From NCBI RefSeq assembly GCF_914767665.1, contig NC_059507.1:36637270-36701269 (forward strand): DNA of 64,000 nt. The letters run 5' to 3'. Within the stretch, counting starts at the first letter, position 1, and every line of letters starts with the position of its first letter. The position numbers were made by a program, and so were the translations under genes. Below are positions 33,712-46,278 of this stretch, piece after piece. The notes under the pieces are model-generated. The model was not told the DNA's origin. It saw only the letters and a program-made list of their open reading frames with translations, and did no database searches. The DNA is from Harmonia axyridis (Eukaryota; Arthropoda; Insecta; Coleoptera; Coccinellidae).

Positions 33712-34299
33712 CACGAATTCCTGATCGCCATCTCAGCATGAATATTATTTACTTATGTATTAATCCGATATTGAAATTCAAATTGGCCCGAGCTTCGAAC
33801 GCTTATGGAAATTCGGGCGAAAAAAATTCGGGTCCTTTTTGATTCCGGACTCGACCCGAGCGATGAAAGAGAATGTCGATCACAAAGATTCGACAATGAG
33901 TTTTACATTTCAATTACAGAAAGAACGGAGAAGCAGAAAAAAAAATTCCTTCGATAATTTTGGGAGCTCTCCTCGCTGTAATTACTTCATTATTTCGGAG
34001 ATTCCGTCCAACTCTTTTATACCTGCGAATATTAAGTTCCAGCTTTCTCGACCTGGCTGAATTCAATTTGGGGGATCGTGCTTGTTCATGCAATTTTTTC
34101 CTCCTTTCTCGACAATAATGCGTTTAGTTTAATTCCTTTTCGCCCAGTTTGTGATCTCTGAGTGGGGGAGGGATCGCGGAATGGTCGTCTCTTTGAAGTT
34201 GAAAACAACTTTCACTCAACTAGAAAGTTCCACATTATAATTGATATACATTGGGCAGAAAATAATGAGACGCAAAATTTTCACATTTACAAAATAATA
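33712..34299. other. GC-richer unique island
   Basis: 33780-34200 is moderately CpG-rich (GGACTCGACCCGAGCG). A 73-codon plus frame has no recognised features. No repeat. Confidence 0.3.
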
Positions 34300-34960
34300 A
34301 AGGGGTTTTTAGTAAAAGGTTTCATTTCACTATTGGGAAAAACGAGTATATTCTTAAAGAAATCAATGGACACTTATTTCATTATGAAGAGGAAGCTATG
34401 CAATTACCAATACCAGTAGAATCACCATAGAATTATTCAAGACTAACTCGCACATTAGCGGCTCTATGTCCTTGATAACTTCACGAGTTCCTTCTTTAAG
34501 GTCTTTAATTGATTGTGGCGAGTTGGCATAGACCTTATCTTTGATGTGGCCCCAAAGGAAAATGTCTAAAGTTGTTAAATCACAATATCTCGGTGGCCAA
34601 TTGTGATCACCTCAGGAACTTTTCTTGCGAAATGTGTAGCACATAGCTCCATCTTGTCTAAATAAACACACCATCCACATCAATATCTTCTAATTTCGGT
34701 CATTAAAAATCATTTATCGTAGCTCAGTAGCGCAATCCATCCACCTTAACAGTTGTATCAGCCTCAGAATTAAGGTTCAATACCACCACTTATCTAAAAA
34801 CTGCACCAAACACGGAACCAAACACTGACACGTTGAGGATTGGGTAGTTTCTCCATAGTCATCCTTGAATTTATCGAATCAGTAATGCGACAATTCTGCT
34901 TATTAATTCAGCCCCAGAGGCAATAAGGTCTACTATGGGTAACAGGGCATCCCATCAAAT
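34300..34960 (-). pseudogene. DD41D-type mariner remnant joined to an RNase H scrap
   Basis: The 3' terminal AAGGGGTTTTTAGT (34300, with TA at 34298-34299) and minus-strand GHIKDKVYANSPQSIKDLKE, then GTREVIKDIEP, match the C-terminal part of the transposase at 1-616. Further blocks (VFGAVF, CRITDSINS-like) appear up to 34900 in broken frames. At 34905-34958 the + strand carries CAGAGGCAATAAGGTCTACT, a scrap of the I-clade RNase H (GN.VTLLWVPGH region), marking a junction. Confidence 0.72.
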
Positions 34961-34986
34961 TTGTATGAAAAAAACCAAAAGGTCGC

Positions 34987-35108
34987 AAAGCGATAGCTTC
35001 AGGCGTTCTGGAGTTATGGCCGAAAGAAGACACAATTTATTTTTTAAGTGCATCAGTTGAAGAATATATTTTTTCGGCCATAACTCCAGAACGCCTGAAA
35101 CTATCGCT
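34987..35108. repeat. hairpin with ~38-bp arms
   Basis: AAAGCGATAGCTTCAGGCGT followed by TCTGGAGTTATGGCCGAAA is repeated inverted at 35071-35108 with one or two mismatches. The loop is about 45 nt. GGCCATAACTCCAGAACG is the arm core. Confidence 0.85.
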
Positions 35109-35640
35109 TTCTGTTTCTGTTAAGAAAATCCTATCATTACATTTAAAATTTCGGAGTAAAATGAACAAAACAATGAACTTCTGACTTAGCGCCCCCTATC
35201 GAAAGCAGCAAAAACAAATTCATCATGAGTATATTTTGTCCTCAATCAAAAAGATGTTATCTCTCAAACGAGATCTAATTTGCTCAAAAATGTTGAGCCA
35301 AACTGAAGTTACAGGCCTATCAATCAGTCAAATTTCTCCCTTTCCCCTATCCTTATTTGATGTGGTGAAATCGAAAGTGACAATTCAAAAAGATAGAGAA
35401 TTTTCCAAGGATTACACTGATGATATTTATTCTTCCACTTCATATGAAACATTTTCGAGTAAAATTCATTTTTCTACTCGACGATAGCTATTACGCCCCC
35501 TAGCGGTAGAGGTATGAACTTCAAAACAATTTTCAATGTGTTTTCTTTTACACTTTTGTGGTTAAATTTTTTCCGCAAGTCTCTACAATGAGTGGATCCT
35601 GAGATATAGCCCCTTACCTCGCTTGTTTGCCCACCCTGTA
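35109..35640 (-). repeat. repeat with TACAGGGTGGGCAA terminus
   Basis: The right end TTGCCCACCCTGTA (35627-35640) is the inverse of 12815-12828. Upstream, GCGCCCCCTATCG (35190) and CGCCCCCTAGCG (35492) are similar short blocks. An 83-codon plus frame (35236-35487) shows no known features. Confidence 0.35.
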
Positions 35641-37115
35641 CAGATTCAAGATTGAAAATGTCATGTGATCTGTTTCGTATTTACCGAACATGAGTAGGAG
35701 CAGTTCGAAAATGCATCAGCCAATTCAACATTTGGAAAACCTGTTTTATTTTTTTCCACTTGCTCTCCACATGTAGATTTGAAATTGATAAACATGTGTC
35801 ATATCCCCAACGACTGCGTTTGTATCATTTTTAATCTGATAAACAACTTTATTTTTCTATAGCGAGCTGTGCGTAGTGATGAACGCTCGCGAATTTGCAA
35901 TAGAATTCTAGTATGCGTGAAGTTCGTGGCGCCAAATGCACAGAATATTGCCTGTCAGTGGGAAATATTTGAAATGAATTATGTAGAGAAACATGTGAAT
36001 ATGCCGAATTGATGAAATGTTTCCGAGAAATATGTGAGTATTTTCAAACCGACTGTTACCAATAAAATAATATTTTGATCAAAAGATCCTCGGTTAGTTT
36101 GAGCCTAATAATTTCATTGCTTCCAGATTAGTAGATTTTTCTTTGAAGCTTCAGTTAGGTTGACTCTGTCTACCTCATTTGACTTTATAGTTGTTTTCAG
36201 ATCCAACCGTATTTTCGGAATTCCACCTAATCATTCATTTGCCACACATATATTTCAGTTGTAGTATAATATTTTCATAAATGAGTCTTTGAAACCGGCC
36301 GATGAAAATTCTGATCGATTGGCTTGAGTTCTTGTATTAACTAAATTTTAAAAGTATTTATGCAAAATACGGTTTAATATCGTTTGTGGAATATTAACGA
36401 GAATTCAAAATCAACAAATCGGGATTTTCGTCCAAACTACGGACTACAGCAGTAATATTCTCAGTTCTCCTTGAGCGACGCACAAGGTTTTGATTCTTCA
36501 CATCACTAACTTGCCCCAACGACGACGTCCCAGAAATGTTTTAGTTTTGCGAACTGTGACTGTGAATTTCATTGCGTAGGGTAGCAATAGAGAATTGGAA
36601 AAAATTTCATATGTTGAATGAATTCGAAAAATTTGGTCCATAACAGTGCCTTGACCTTTTCATTGATCTCATAAAATCACGAAAAACTCTACAAAATCGT
36701 CGGTTCCCTGTATTAATATCTGCCAAAGACTGAACATGAAAATATAAATAATTTTCACAGTTGGGGCAGAGCTCGTTTTCGATAACAATCAGCTTAATTA
36801 ATTTTCGAAATTGCTCCGGGTCACGTTACGTATAATAATCTATTACTATAAGGTTAAAATAATTTATTCACCGTTTGTTCTGAATTATTGCATTCAGGTA
36901 TCGATAAGATTTGGGGTTATGCGAGGGGAGGGGTGTAAAATGAAATACTGTTTAGGGATAGTCGAGCCAGCTATGCATTTTTCCATATCTGAATATTTCT
37001 GTTCACTATCTGACGACCCACCTATGAGAATTTTCCTGTACAATATACCAATATTGAAAATCTTTTATCATCACTCATTTTTATCGTTAATTTTGAAAAT
37101 AAAATTTCTATGCGG
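35641..37115. other. AT-rich spacer
   Basis: Begins with the 44-bp block shared with 8671. The remainder shows no repeat or coding signal. The 109-codon frame at 36811-37140 starts at TTG. Confidence 0.35.
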
Positions 37116-38235
37116 TTGTTCAACAAGAACTTTGTTTTAGAAACCGAAATAAAACAACAATTTCAATTGACAATGATTAAAATTTTTATTGAATTGAAAA
37201 AGTAGGGTTTGGCACTTATGAATTAAAAAAAATATCTAATGAATGTCCACCAGGACCACGGTTAAAGATGTCAATTATTTCATCAAAGTTTTTAATCCCT
37301 TTTTGTACAAACTTGTACAACTGCAATTGATTCGATTGATCCGTTTAGATTTTGTCAAGAATAATTCAGCGGTGTCAAATCACTTGATGGAGCTTACCGT
37401 TTAAAAAATGAATTTCAAGAAATTATGCGATAGGAAAATTTGGTTCGAAATACTCATTGTTTCAGTGGCTGTGTGACTTATGGAAACGTCTTGTTGAAAC
37501 CAGATATTAGTGATCTCCTGTATTATCAATAATAAGCCAAAATTGAGTTCTCAACATTTCTCGGTAGCGTAATACATTGATCGTAACCGAATTGCCAGCC
37601 GAATTAAAAAAAAAGACCCTAACACCTCCAGGCCACATATCGCACTGAACACGGACACATTCAGCATATTAAATTAAGGCTTCTCAACAATCTGTGTTGG
37701 ACTTTCAGAAGCTCAGAGGCGACAATTTTGCTTGAAGCCTGTCATCTGAAAATGGGTTTCGTCTGGAAAAAGATTTTTGTGAAGAAACAACAGGTTGTTC
37801 TTGAAGGGCTTCAATTCATACAACTTTTGAGTTTTAAAGCCAAATCCTTATTCAGAATGTGATTGTTGTGGTTACCTCAACTTTTGATAACATAGAGTAA
37901 TTGACTCACCATAGGTATTTGGGAGCATTCGATGGGCCTCAGTCGCAGATTTCTTTATGTTGAAGCAGAAAATTGAAACCTCAAATGAGGAGTATTTGGC
38001 TCGTTAGCTGACATCTTTAATCGAGAATTACTTCAAAATGCAGAAACAAATCGACTAATATTTCTTTGGCTTTATATTAACAAATACCTAAGCTTATTGT
38101 ATGACATCTAAGATCTATTTATTCCGAGTACCACTTACCGCTACAGCCATTTTTTGCAAAACGGCGAAAGCAAAGTTGTACACCTAATATTTTCGATTTG
38201 ACCATATTGAAAAACAAAGTTCTTGTTGAAAACCC
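37116..38235 (-). pseudogene. chimeric mariner remnant with intact terminal inverted repeats
   Basis: Outer ends TTCAACAAGAACTTTGTTTT (37118) and AAAACAAAGTTCTTGTTGAA (38212) are inverse copies. Minus-strand content from 37860 down to 37190 reads LFPDETHFQMTGFKQNCRLW, then MLNVSVFSAICGLEVLG, VTINVLRYREML and SSDLTPLNYS, a DD41D-like catalytic domain in which the third Asp is Asn. From 37915 to 38195 the sequence instead matches the classical mariner at 10500-10803 (KSATEAHRMLPNTYGES and the GGTGTACAACTTTGC terminus). Two mariner lineages are thus joined inside one pair of ends. Confidence 0.7.
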
Positions 38236-38389
38236 CTCTGTACTACTGTACTGCATTTGAAAATAATTACCATAAATATTCCGAATTCAATTTAAAATTT
38301 TCTCGAAATGTTCTTTATTTGTCCTCTCTTTCATCGGTGAAAAGTACCAGCACAACGTTGCAAAATTTAATCGAATATTTATCAAATTG
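38236..38389. other. AT-rich spacer
   Basis: Nothing recognised. Confidence 0.3.
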
Positions 38390-39600
38390 CAATCGACTGA
38401 ACCCTTCCATATCCACTTGCAATCTCCCTTTCGCAAAGCTCATTCTGTGATTGAAAGTCTTCCACACTCGCTCCCTAATGACATACGCAGGTTTGATCCA
38501 ATATGTCCATCAGAATCAATGGGGGTGTTTTCAAAATCTTGCAAGTCATCCTCCCTAATAGAAACGTTATTGAACGTCAAAGTGAGCTGTGTTGTAATAG
38601 CCACGTACATCCACCGAGAGAGAGGCCGGTACATTTCTCATGTTCTGCATGATTCGATTCCTGATAAATCCATTTATTTTTGCATCCATTCTGCCGAATT
38701 TGATTCGGTTTGTATGTATCGGAGATTTGACGTAACAAGATATTTTCATATGCGGAAGACGGGTAGGGGAGGAATCGGTATTGCGAATAATAAAAAGGGG
38801 ACAGAGCGGAAGTAGAGGTCCAATCGTATATTTTGGAACGAATATAAAAACGGAGTAAGGAAGAATTCCTTTTCATAAGGAAGAAGAACGAAATTGTATT
38901 CTCCGACCAAATCGCTATTTCATTTCTTAACAATGTTTACGATTTTCTAGTTCTGGGCAGTGATTGGTTTCAGACTCATTGACTGGTTCGACTCATTGAT
39001 GACGAATTCGTCCTCAAATTGATTCCATTCCGTCCGTCCGGAACTTAGAACATTAATAAGAGGAATGGAAATCGCCTTGTAACTAATGCATTTGTGTTGA
39101 TGCCAACATGCGTTACTCCTTGTCTGACGGGACACTATAGCATTAGCGTAACATAATTTGATTGATTTCGAAATTATCAATTCATGCTCAAAAATAGTTT
39201 ACAATGTGATTTATTCATAAAAACTCTTTCGTGTTTCGAAAGGGTCAATGTTTTTCTCAGTTTGATAATTTAGCTTTTGTGAAGTTATGAAGAAAAGGAT
39301 TCCTGATAAAGCATTCAACAATCAAATCAGGATTCTCCACGCCTATGGCTCGCATACACAATCGGCTAGCTCGATTGTGATTGGTGACACTAAACTTCCA
39401 TCTCTCTCGTATTCGAGATCGAGCACAAATGTTTACTTTCCATTCCTCCTATCTCTATTCTAAGGTCTGAAACGTTTCTCGAACGGAAGGATCTATAAAC
39501 TTGAAATTTGAGGGATTGGTTCGGATCTATATCCTTCGGTTGAGTTCTTCATGAGCAAAATCGGACTACAGGTTCCGTAAATATGGTTTTTCGAAATTTT
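38390..39600. other. unique sequence with GC-richer patches
   Basis: Patches at 38580-38830 and 39340-39500 have more CpG (CACCGAGAGAGAGGCCGG, CTCTCGTATTCGAGATCGAG, partly palindromic). The longest frames here begin at TTG. No repeat recognised. Confidence 0.3.
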
Positions 39601-41429
39601 GTTCTTCTGCTGATTTGGACAAAATGAAAATGTGTGTCATTTGGATGACAATTTGAAACATAGTGTACAATTTCATGTTGAACGCTCAACTAGAACCATA
39701 GAAAATTCAAAAAAACCTAATATTTCAGTGACAATAGTTCCGATCGTGTTGCAATTTTGCGTAAGTGTACTGAAGACACATTAACTCTCAAACGAAATGT
39801 GCTATTTATTCAAATATACGAGTATCTCGGTTAGATTCCTTGAAAAGGGAACACCAACACTGAACTGCTCAATTTCAAACGAAAAAGTTCTACAAAAGCT
39901 CAAAGATGCAACACTCTTAGTTTGCGGAAAAGTACTTCAATTCGACTAAAGTTGGAATTATTATAATATTCCTAATTTCTACTGATTTTTCCATGGTTCT
40001 AGCGATACCGCACATTATTTGTCCCTCATCCCCTGGGCAAATATTGACAGATCATGAGGAGGTCACGTGACAATAGTGATTGCATGCTATTATAAAGATG
40101 AAGGTTTAAACGAGAAAATTACACGAATTCTAATTCGAAAAAGTGTGTGAATGCCCTTGACTTCACATCATTGTTTTTCTATATATTTTCTTTCTACAAA
40201 ATTGTGTTGAAGTAGTTTTTGGACCTCCATATGGACTATCCGCAAGACGCGTTTTCCAAGAAACCGCCAATGTAATTGATTCGGTGAGAGCAAATTCTGT
40301 GCGGAGTCTGTACTAACAAGACGAAGACGTATCTCGATTCCTTCCTGACAAATGGAAACCGCTCGATATAACGAGTTCCCTCTCATTTCGTTTCCTGTTT
40401 CTGCGAACGAGCGAAATAAAAGGTGGATGTTTCAACAATAAAAATATTAAATGACTGGAAGCGTTTCGGCATTCCGGATCCGACCGGAAACATGTTTTCG
40501 TTTCATTAAATGGATTGCATAATATATTTTTAATACGAATGGGTAGGTCCCTTCTTCCGCGGTTTCAATTCGGGAAGCAACATTCATTCGGTTATTCCGG
40601 AATTTTGTACGTATATTCGAGTATTCCATTGTGAAACTAAATATTATGAGTTGAGAAGATGGAATATGGTTTTGTGGGTCACGAACATGCGGTCGCCGTA
40701 AACATGGCAACATATTTCATTTTGTCCCATTTCATACCTATAGGGTTTCGTAGACAAACATCAAACGTGACGGGAGATTTGAACAAAGGGAAGAATCGAA
40801 TTATTTTAACGATCCAGCTCTCTGAATAACTTATAATATCTGTTTCCAGGACAATAGGTCATTACTGATCACTAGGACAAAGGCCAATGTTATTTACTGA
40901 TGTCGATATAATGATAAAGTAAAAGTTGAATTGAAAGAGTTGAAATAGATTGAAAACAGAAAATTAAAAAAAAATGATATACAGGATGTTTCTGAATTCG
41001 AGGTAAACCCAAAAATTAGAGATTCCCCAGATAATTTTAAGAAAAAAAGTCTTAGAAACATCGGCTCGAAAACGTGTTGTTTTCGAGGTAAAGGGTACCC
41101 TTCACCTCATCACGTGATGAGATTTGATTTTTTTTTTTTGGACCAGATCTCACTTTTTTTCGGCAGACCTTCTGAAAGACCACTGGTACTTTGAAAAAAT
41201 ATAATAAAAACCTTGATTTAGTTTCAAACTTTTTGATATCTTGTAATTTTATGGTATCTACTATTTATTTTAAGAAAAAATTCGAAACATTTCTCTCGGA
41301 ATTATCAGGAATATTTGATTATCATAGAAATCCAGTTCAGTCAGATTACTTAGACTTTTCCATTTATGATAATGTTTCTTGTATTTGTGAAATCGTTACC
41401 TATTCACTGGAACTGATGTAGCCGTAATA
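39601..41429. other. AT-rich spacer with one GC-richer patch
   Basis: 40160-40720 is GC-richer (GGATCCGACCGGAAACATG). 40980-41190 begins ACAGGATGTTTCTGAATTCG and contains the palindrome TCATCACGTGATGA, possibly the end of an unidentified repeat. Nothing else is seen. Confidence 0.3.
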
Positions 41430-42277
41430 GAGGGTGTTTTTTTAGAGCTATAGAACTTTAAATTGCAATAAAACAACGATGGATTATTCGATTGACATGA
41501 ATTTTATTTATCCGCAAGATAATCTTGTGGCATTACATTTTAAATATGATTTCTGGCATATGACCGCCACGGCTGACTCGGATGTAGTCCAATCTAGACG
41601 TCCAATTTTCGATGACTTTTTCCAACATTTGTGGACGTATATCGGCAATAACACGGCGAATGTTGTCTTCCTAATGGTCAAGGGTTTGTGGCTTATCCGC
41701 ATAGACCAATGACCTTACATACCCCCACAGGAATTAGTCTAGCGGTGTTAAATCACAAGATCTTGGAGGCCAATTCACAGGTCCAAAACTTGAAATTAGG
41801 CGGTCACCAAACATGTCTTTCAATAAATCGATTGTGGCACGAGATGTGTAATCATGGCTCTATACCGATCACCATTGACTGTAACGTTCTGGCCATCATC
41901 GTTTTTAAAGAATACGGACCAATGATTCCACCAGCCCATAAAGCGCACCAAACAGTCAGTTTTTCTGGATGTAACGGTGTTTCGAAATACACTTGAGGAT
42001 TAGCTTCACTCCAAATGCGGCAGTTTAGTTTGTTGACGTAGCTATTCAACCAGAAGTGCGCTTTATCGCTTAACAAAATAAAATGGACGTAGTGCGCGAT
42101 ACGTATTCCGCACACAACCATTATTTTCGAAATGAAATTGCACTATTTGCAAGCGTTGTTCAGGCGTGAGTCTATTTATGATGAATTGCCAAACCAAACT
42201 TGACAGCTGTTAAATCGGTCGCCATCTTGAGCTGCAATGCCAACTTAAAGTTATATACCTCGAAAAATAACACCCAT
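41430..42277 (-). mobile_element. mariner (DD41D) deletion derivative, copy 3
   Basis: Ends GAGGGTGTTTTTTTAGAGCT and CGAAAAATAACACCCAT are flanked by TA (41428-41429, 42278-42279). It is 848 bp because about 80-90 bp around the QQDGATCHTAR block are additionally missing (junction GCACGAGATGTG|TAATCATGGC near 41850). The family-wide junction between RALRPF and HFILLSDKAHFWLN is present near 42075. In the catalytic DEAHF motif Glu is Lys here. No intact frame. Confidence 0.9.
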
Positions 42278-43357
42278 TATCACTTTTATGAACATCAATT
42301 TATATAGGTTATAATAGGTTAAATCGATTTGTTCAAATCAAGAAAGAAATATTGGTATAGTTCAAAATCACCACGAAGGTTGCTACCTGTCTGAAACAAA
42401 AATGCTTACCTTATTTGAAACTCAATGTATTGTTTGAGTTGGATCTATTCGAATGTTTTCTATCAAAAGTAATTTTTTCTGATGTAGAGATTTCATCTGG
42501 AATGTATTTGTGGATGTAGCTCTACTTGTTTTTCTAGTTCGACCTGAAATACACAAAATTTGATGTCAGTCTGCGTCGAGATTTCGTCCTTTTTCTGAGA
42601 CATGCATATTCTAATCAGTTTTCAGGCTAACCACGTAGAAAATTCTCTCATGAGCTGCAAATATCGAACAACCTCCTCCTCATATATGTTTTTTCCGTGG
42701 AGCAGAATGCCTCTTCAGCTCATTTCTACATCTATATTGGAACTTCTCGTTGGAAAATTGTGGTATTACTGGTTTTGTCGTATTCGGGAAAATATTTCTG
42801 TATTATATTGAAGGTACATATACCTACAAGGCATAATATATTGTGAGGATGTTATCAACTTTTTCCGAGTAGAATATGAATTTGGCTTTATTGAATCGTG
42901 GATATGCCGAATAGAAGAATGCTGCACGCCATGCAAAATGAGGTTAGGGAATATATTAAATATCTGAATATGTACTTCGAATTGTAATTCATTCCTCGAA
43001 CTCAAAAATACCAAATTTTATCTCTTAATTGTTGATTGAGCAGCAAAAATGCGTTTGTATTTTAAATTTCACAATTATCCTCATCATCTCAGCATGTAAT
43101 GCTTACAGAACTTAAGCCTGGATTTCGTTATCAAGCTCTCATGAACAATTCTTATTAGTGAAATTTTTTTTTATTGATTTCTAAATTTAAATACAATTCA
43201 AAATGTGGAGATTATTCACAGTGATATGCACTGTGTACTCGAGTAGTGCAATCGGAGAATGAATTTTATCACATCGAAATTTTTCTCCAATTACAAGAAT
43301 TGTTGAAAATGGCTACCTCCAGTCCAGTCTGTTCAAACCATTTCAAAAGTATCGAGG
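42278..43357. other. AT-rich spacer
   Basis: No recognised feature. Frames at 42602-42811 and 42766-43014 are without family signals. Confidence 0.35.
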
Positions 43358-43823
43358 AATACGCTCTATTAGTGTGACGTCACACACTGCCATTTTTGGT
43401 TCTCCTGTCAATGTACGGAATCCAAACAAATAAATTGTCATTCAAATTAGTACGGTGTCGTTGAAGGAATTGGCTTATTTTCATAAATAAGAGTATTTGA
43501 GGAACGATTTCAGTATTAATTGATAGACAGAAGGAACGAGGTTAATACCAGTAAGTTTGAATCCTGTATCATTTCCCAGATTTTGTATACAGCCGTGTTT
43601 ATTAGTTGAACTTCAAGTTCGAACTTACTGACATTAATCTCATGCCTTCTCTCTATCGATTAATAGTAAAATCGTTCCTTAAATAATCTTATTTATCAAA
43701 ATAAGCCAATTTCTTCAACGACAACGTAGTAATTTGAATGACAACTTGTTTTTTTTGGATTCCGAACACTGACGGAAGAACCAAAAATGGCGGTGTGTGA
43801 CGTCATCACTAATAAAGCGTATT
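43358..43823. mobile_element. foldback MITE with ~205-bp arms
   Basis: Left arm AATACGCTCTATTAGTGTGA ... ACCAGTAAGTTTGAA and right arm TTCGAACTTACTGACATTAA ... TAATAAAGCGTATT are inverse copies around a ~50-bp centre. Both arms carry TGACGTCA (43375 and 43799 regions), a palindromic CRE/ATF core, beside a CCATTTTTGGTTCT block. No coding capacity. A target duplication is not clear. Confidence 0.85.
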
Positions 43824-45119
43824 TTATTCAGAAAAGCTATTTTCATTACCTAAAAAATTTCAGCTTAGTAGACAATAACATCATAATCCACATTTCCAGA
43901 TTTCAAATAGGCACAGATCCGCAAACAAGTTTAAAAGGCATTTGAAACACACTTGATATATGGTGAAATACGATAGTAGTTCCATTTTCTTAGAAATAAA
44001 TATCGGTTAACCAAACACCCCGTATAAAAATATGATCGATAAGTTGAAGCAATCAGGATGTTATTTCAACACACATTATAGCTTCAGCTGTTACTACTGA
44101 ACTTAATGGAGTGGTCAGTCTGAAACAGTAGAGCTTGAAAGGACGCACCCTTCTCACGAAAACCTAAAAAAAAAACAATCGTCCGTCAACTGCGACAATT
44201 GTTGTCGATGCGAAACCCGAAACTAGCACACTCTAATTGCATCCCCGGACCCTTGTTAACTTTGAAACTGAAACTGTAATGGTTTCTCATCCAGTCCATA
44301 TGGGCCTCTAAAGCAAACATAGACTGTCGGTTCCCGACGTGCGGATTACCAGAGATGGGTGCCATATTGTTACGTTCATTGATTTATGCCCTACTCCGTT
44401 CATTCCGAACGTACCTACAATGGAACGAATCGGTAGCAAACATTGGAATTGACAATACGGGCATAGGTAAACAGAGTGTGCGTCTGGGGAACGGCGAAAC
44501 AAATGAAGGGTGCATAATGTAGCGCAATATTTTAATAGAGTATTCTTTGAAGTTTGTTTTCTTTATCTCCACTTCTCCCTAAACAGATTAAGTTCATGAA
44601 TTCGCTATGAAGTTGGAGATCAACTGCGGCGCTTGGTTTTTAATTGGAATATTTCCATATGGAAATAACGGACGCTGATTTATTTTTTTTTTTTGAGGGG
44701 GAATTTGCCGTCTTTGAATCGTTACATTACTGTAAGATGGAGAGTAATTATGAGATTGATATTCTTTTGATATATTTCGAGAGCAATACAAAAATCATTA
44801 ACTTCGAACAATACAGCATGTGTAGATAAAATCTTAGCAGAGGAAATGTAAACGGAGCATCATACATTTCATGATACGAGAGCACAGATAAAATCTCAGC
44901 AATAACTCTGTCTTCTCGTATAGGTGTACTGACTGGTTTGTGTATTTGTTTACAAAAGAATCTGACATTTTTGTATCGAAGGGCTTCCTCTTCATCCTAA
45001 CTAAATCTTTTCCATCCTTCCTCTTCACCAAGAGTAGATGACATATAATGTTATAATTAAATCTGACATCAAAAAAGAAAACAACCAGAAAGGAGTAATC
45101 AAGTTTCCATTGTAATGAT
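43824..45119. other. spacer with GC-richer island
   Basis: 44100-44520 is CpG-richer (GACTGTCGGTTCCCGACGTG). Minus frames at 44308-44572 and AT-rich sequence beyond have no recognised features. Confidence 0.3.
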
Positions 45120-45700
45120 TCAAAGTTCGCGACCCATCCTAAAAAAGAATCTGAACCGAATAGATAGCTTAGAAACCACGATGACTTTATAAATTGGACA
45201 AGTATTCATCAAGTTGTCGATGGATTTTTCGGCACCACATTCACATAGTGGGCTTTCAATAGAATGCCATTTGAAGAGCATACTATTGTAACGACTATGA
45301 CCAGTCCTAAGTCGATTCAAAATACACTACATTTTCCTAGGAAGATTGAAACCTAGAACATTCTCTGAAGGATCAACCTTTATTGAATACATTACAAGTA
45401 CTTCATTCCTACGCCAAATTTTCTTGTTACTTTCATTAGGTTGAAGGAAAGTATTATTCCATAAAGGTTTGCGTGACTTTAATTTGGCAGTTCCAGTATC
45501 TGGGAGGTAAGATTCAATTGTAAATAAATTCGGGTAGAAATGAAATTTATGGAAGTGTATGTGATAGTACTGGTTAACAATATAAAAGTGTAGATCTAAT
45601 AGTTCCACCGATAATTCTCCTAGGAAAGTTAAGCTATGAATCAATTTTATGGACCTGGGCACTATTGAACTAAACAGAACAACATTAGTCAGCAGCAGAA
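45120..45700 (-). pseudogene. non-LTR retrotransposon C-terminal fragment, family X copy 3
   Basis: The best copy of this family. The minus strand reads LPDTGTAKLKSRKPLWNNTF, NESNKKIWRRNEVLVMY, VDPSENVLGFNLPRKM (then stop), ILNRLRTGHSRYNSMLFKWH and SPLCECGAEKSIDNLMNTCP. The LPR..W..LNR.RTGH.R...L.KW...SP.C.CG....I.H....CP pattern is the usual C-terminal zinc-knuckle end of a group of non-LTR elements. One stop separates two frames. The 5' part is absent, and I cannot name the clade. Confidence 0.78.
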
Positions 45701-45867
45701 AACACCAAGGAAAAAGCTTCCTTCTGTACAGCATCTCATGAAGAACCAACTGATTTTTTAAGAATATTATTCCTCGACTATGTGATAAGATAGTGTCAGC
45801 AATCTATGATTCAAAAATTGATGAAGGAAAAAATAAACTAATTTTCATAGAGTGTTTAATAAATCAT

Positions 45868-46278
45868 TTTCTCTAATTCTGTGGTTATTCCGTTCATTCT
45901 TCCACATCTTGTAGAACAAAATCGTGCGAGAATATATCAGAAACGCACAGTTTTCATGGTTATATTTTATTATTATATGTTGGTACTCCGAACTTTCCGA
46001 CACGGCTTTATCTGTCAATTCATCAATTTGGTTTAAAGAAATCAGTTCTGTCAACCAACATTTTTCAATGCAAAAATCACTAAAATATATTTATGGAAAT
46101 ATTTCATTAATTTCAATGAAAATGCAATGAATTAGAGAAAATAATGTATAATACTCGTACAGAAGGCTCATTCTACCACTCGTTCATTCAAAAACTCGCC
46201 ACTTCGTGGCTCGTTTTTGAATTTTGAACTCGTGGAAGAATATCAATGCCTTCTGCACTTGTATTATAAATAACTATT
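45868..46278 (-). repeat. 411-bp composite repeat, copy 3 (inverted)
   Basis: Reverse complement of the units at 7992 and 13711, with the same borders and both inverted-repeat modules (CGCCACTTCGTGGCTCG palindrome at about 46197-46213). Differences are scattered single bases. Confidence 0.8.

Noticed and set aside
38387..38933. Frames of 142 (+) and 118 (-) codons
   Set aside because: Both begin at TTG, overlap antiparallel to each other and show no recognisable composition or motif.
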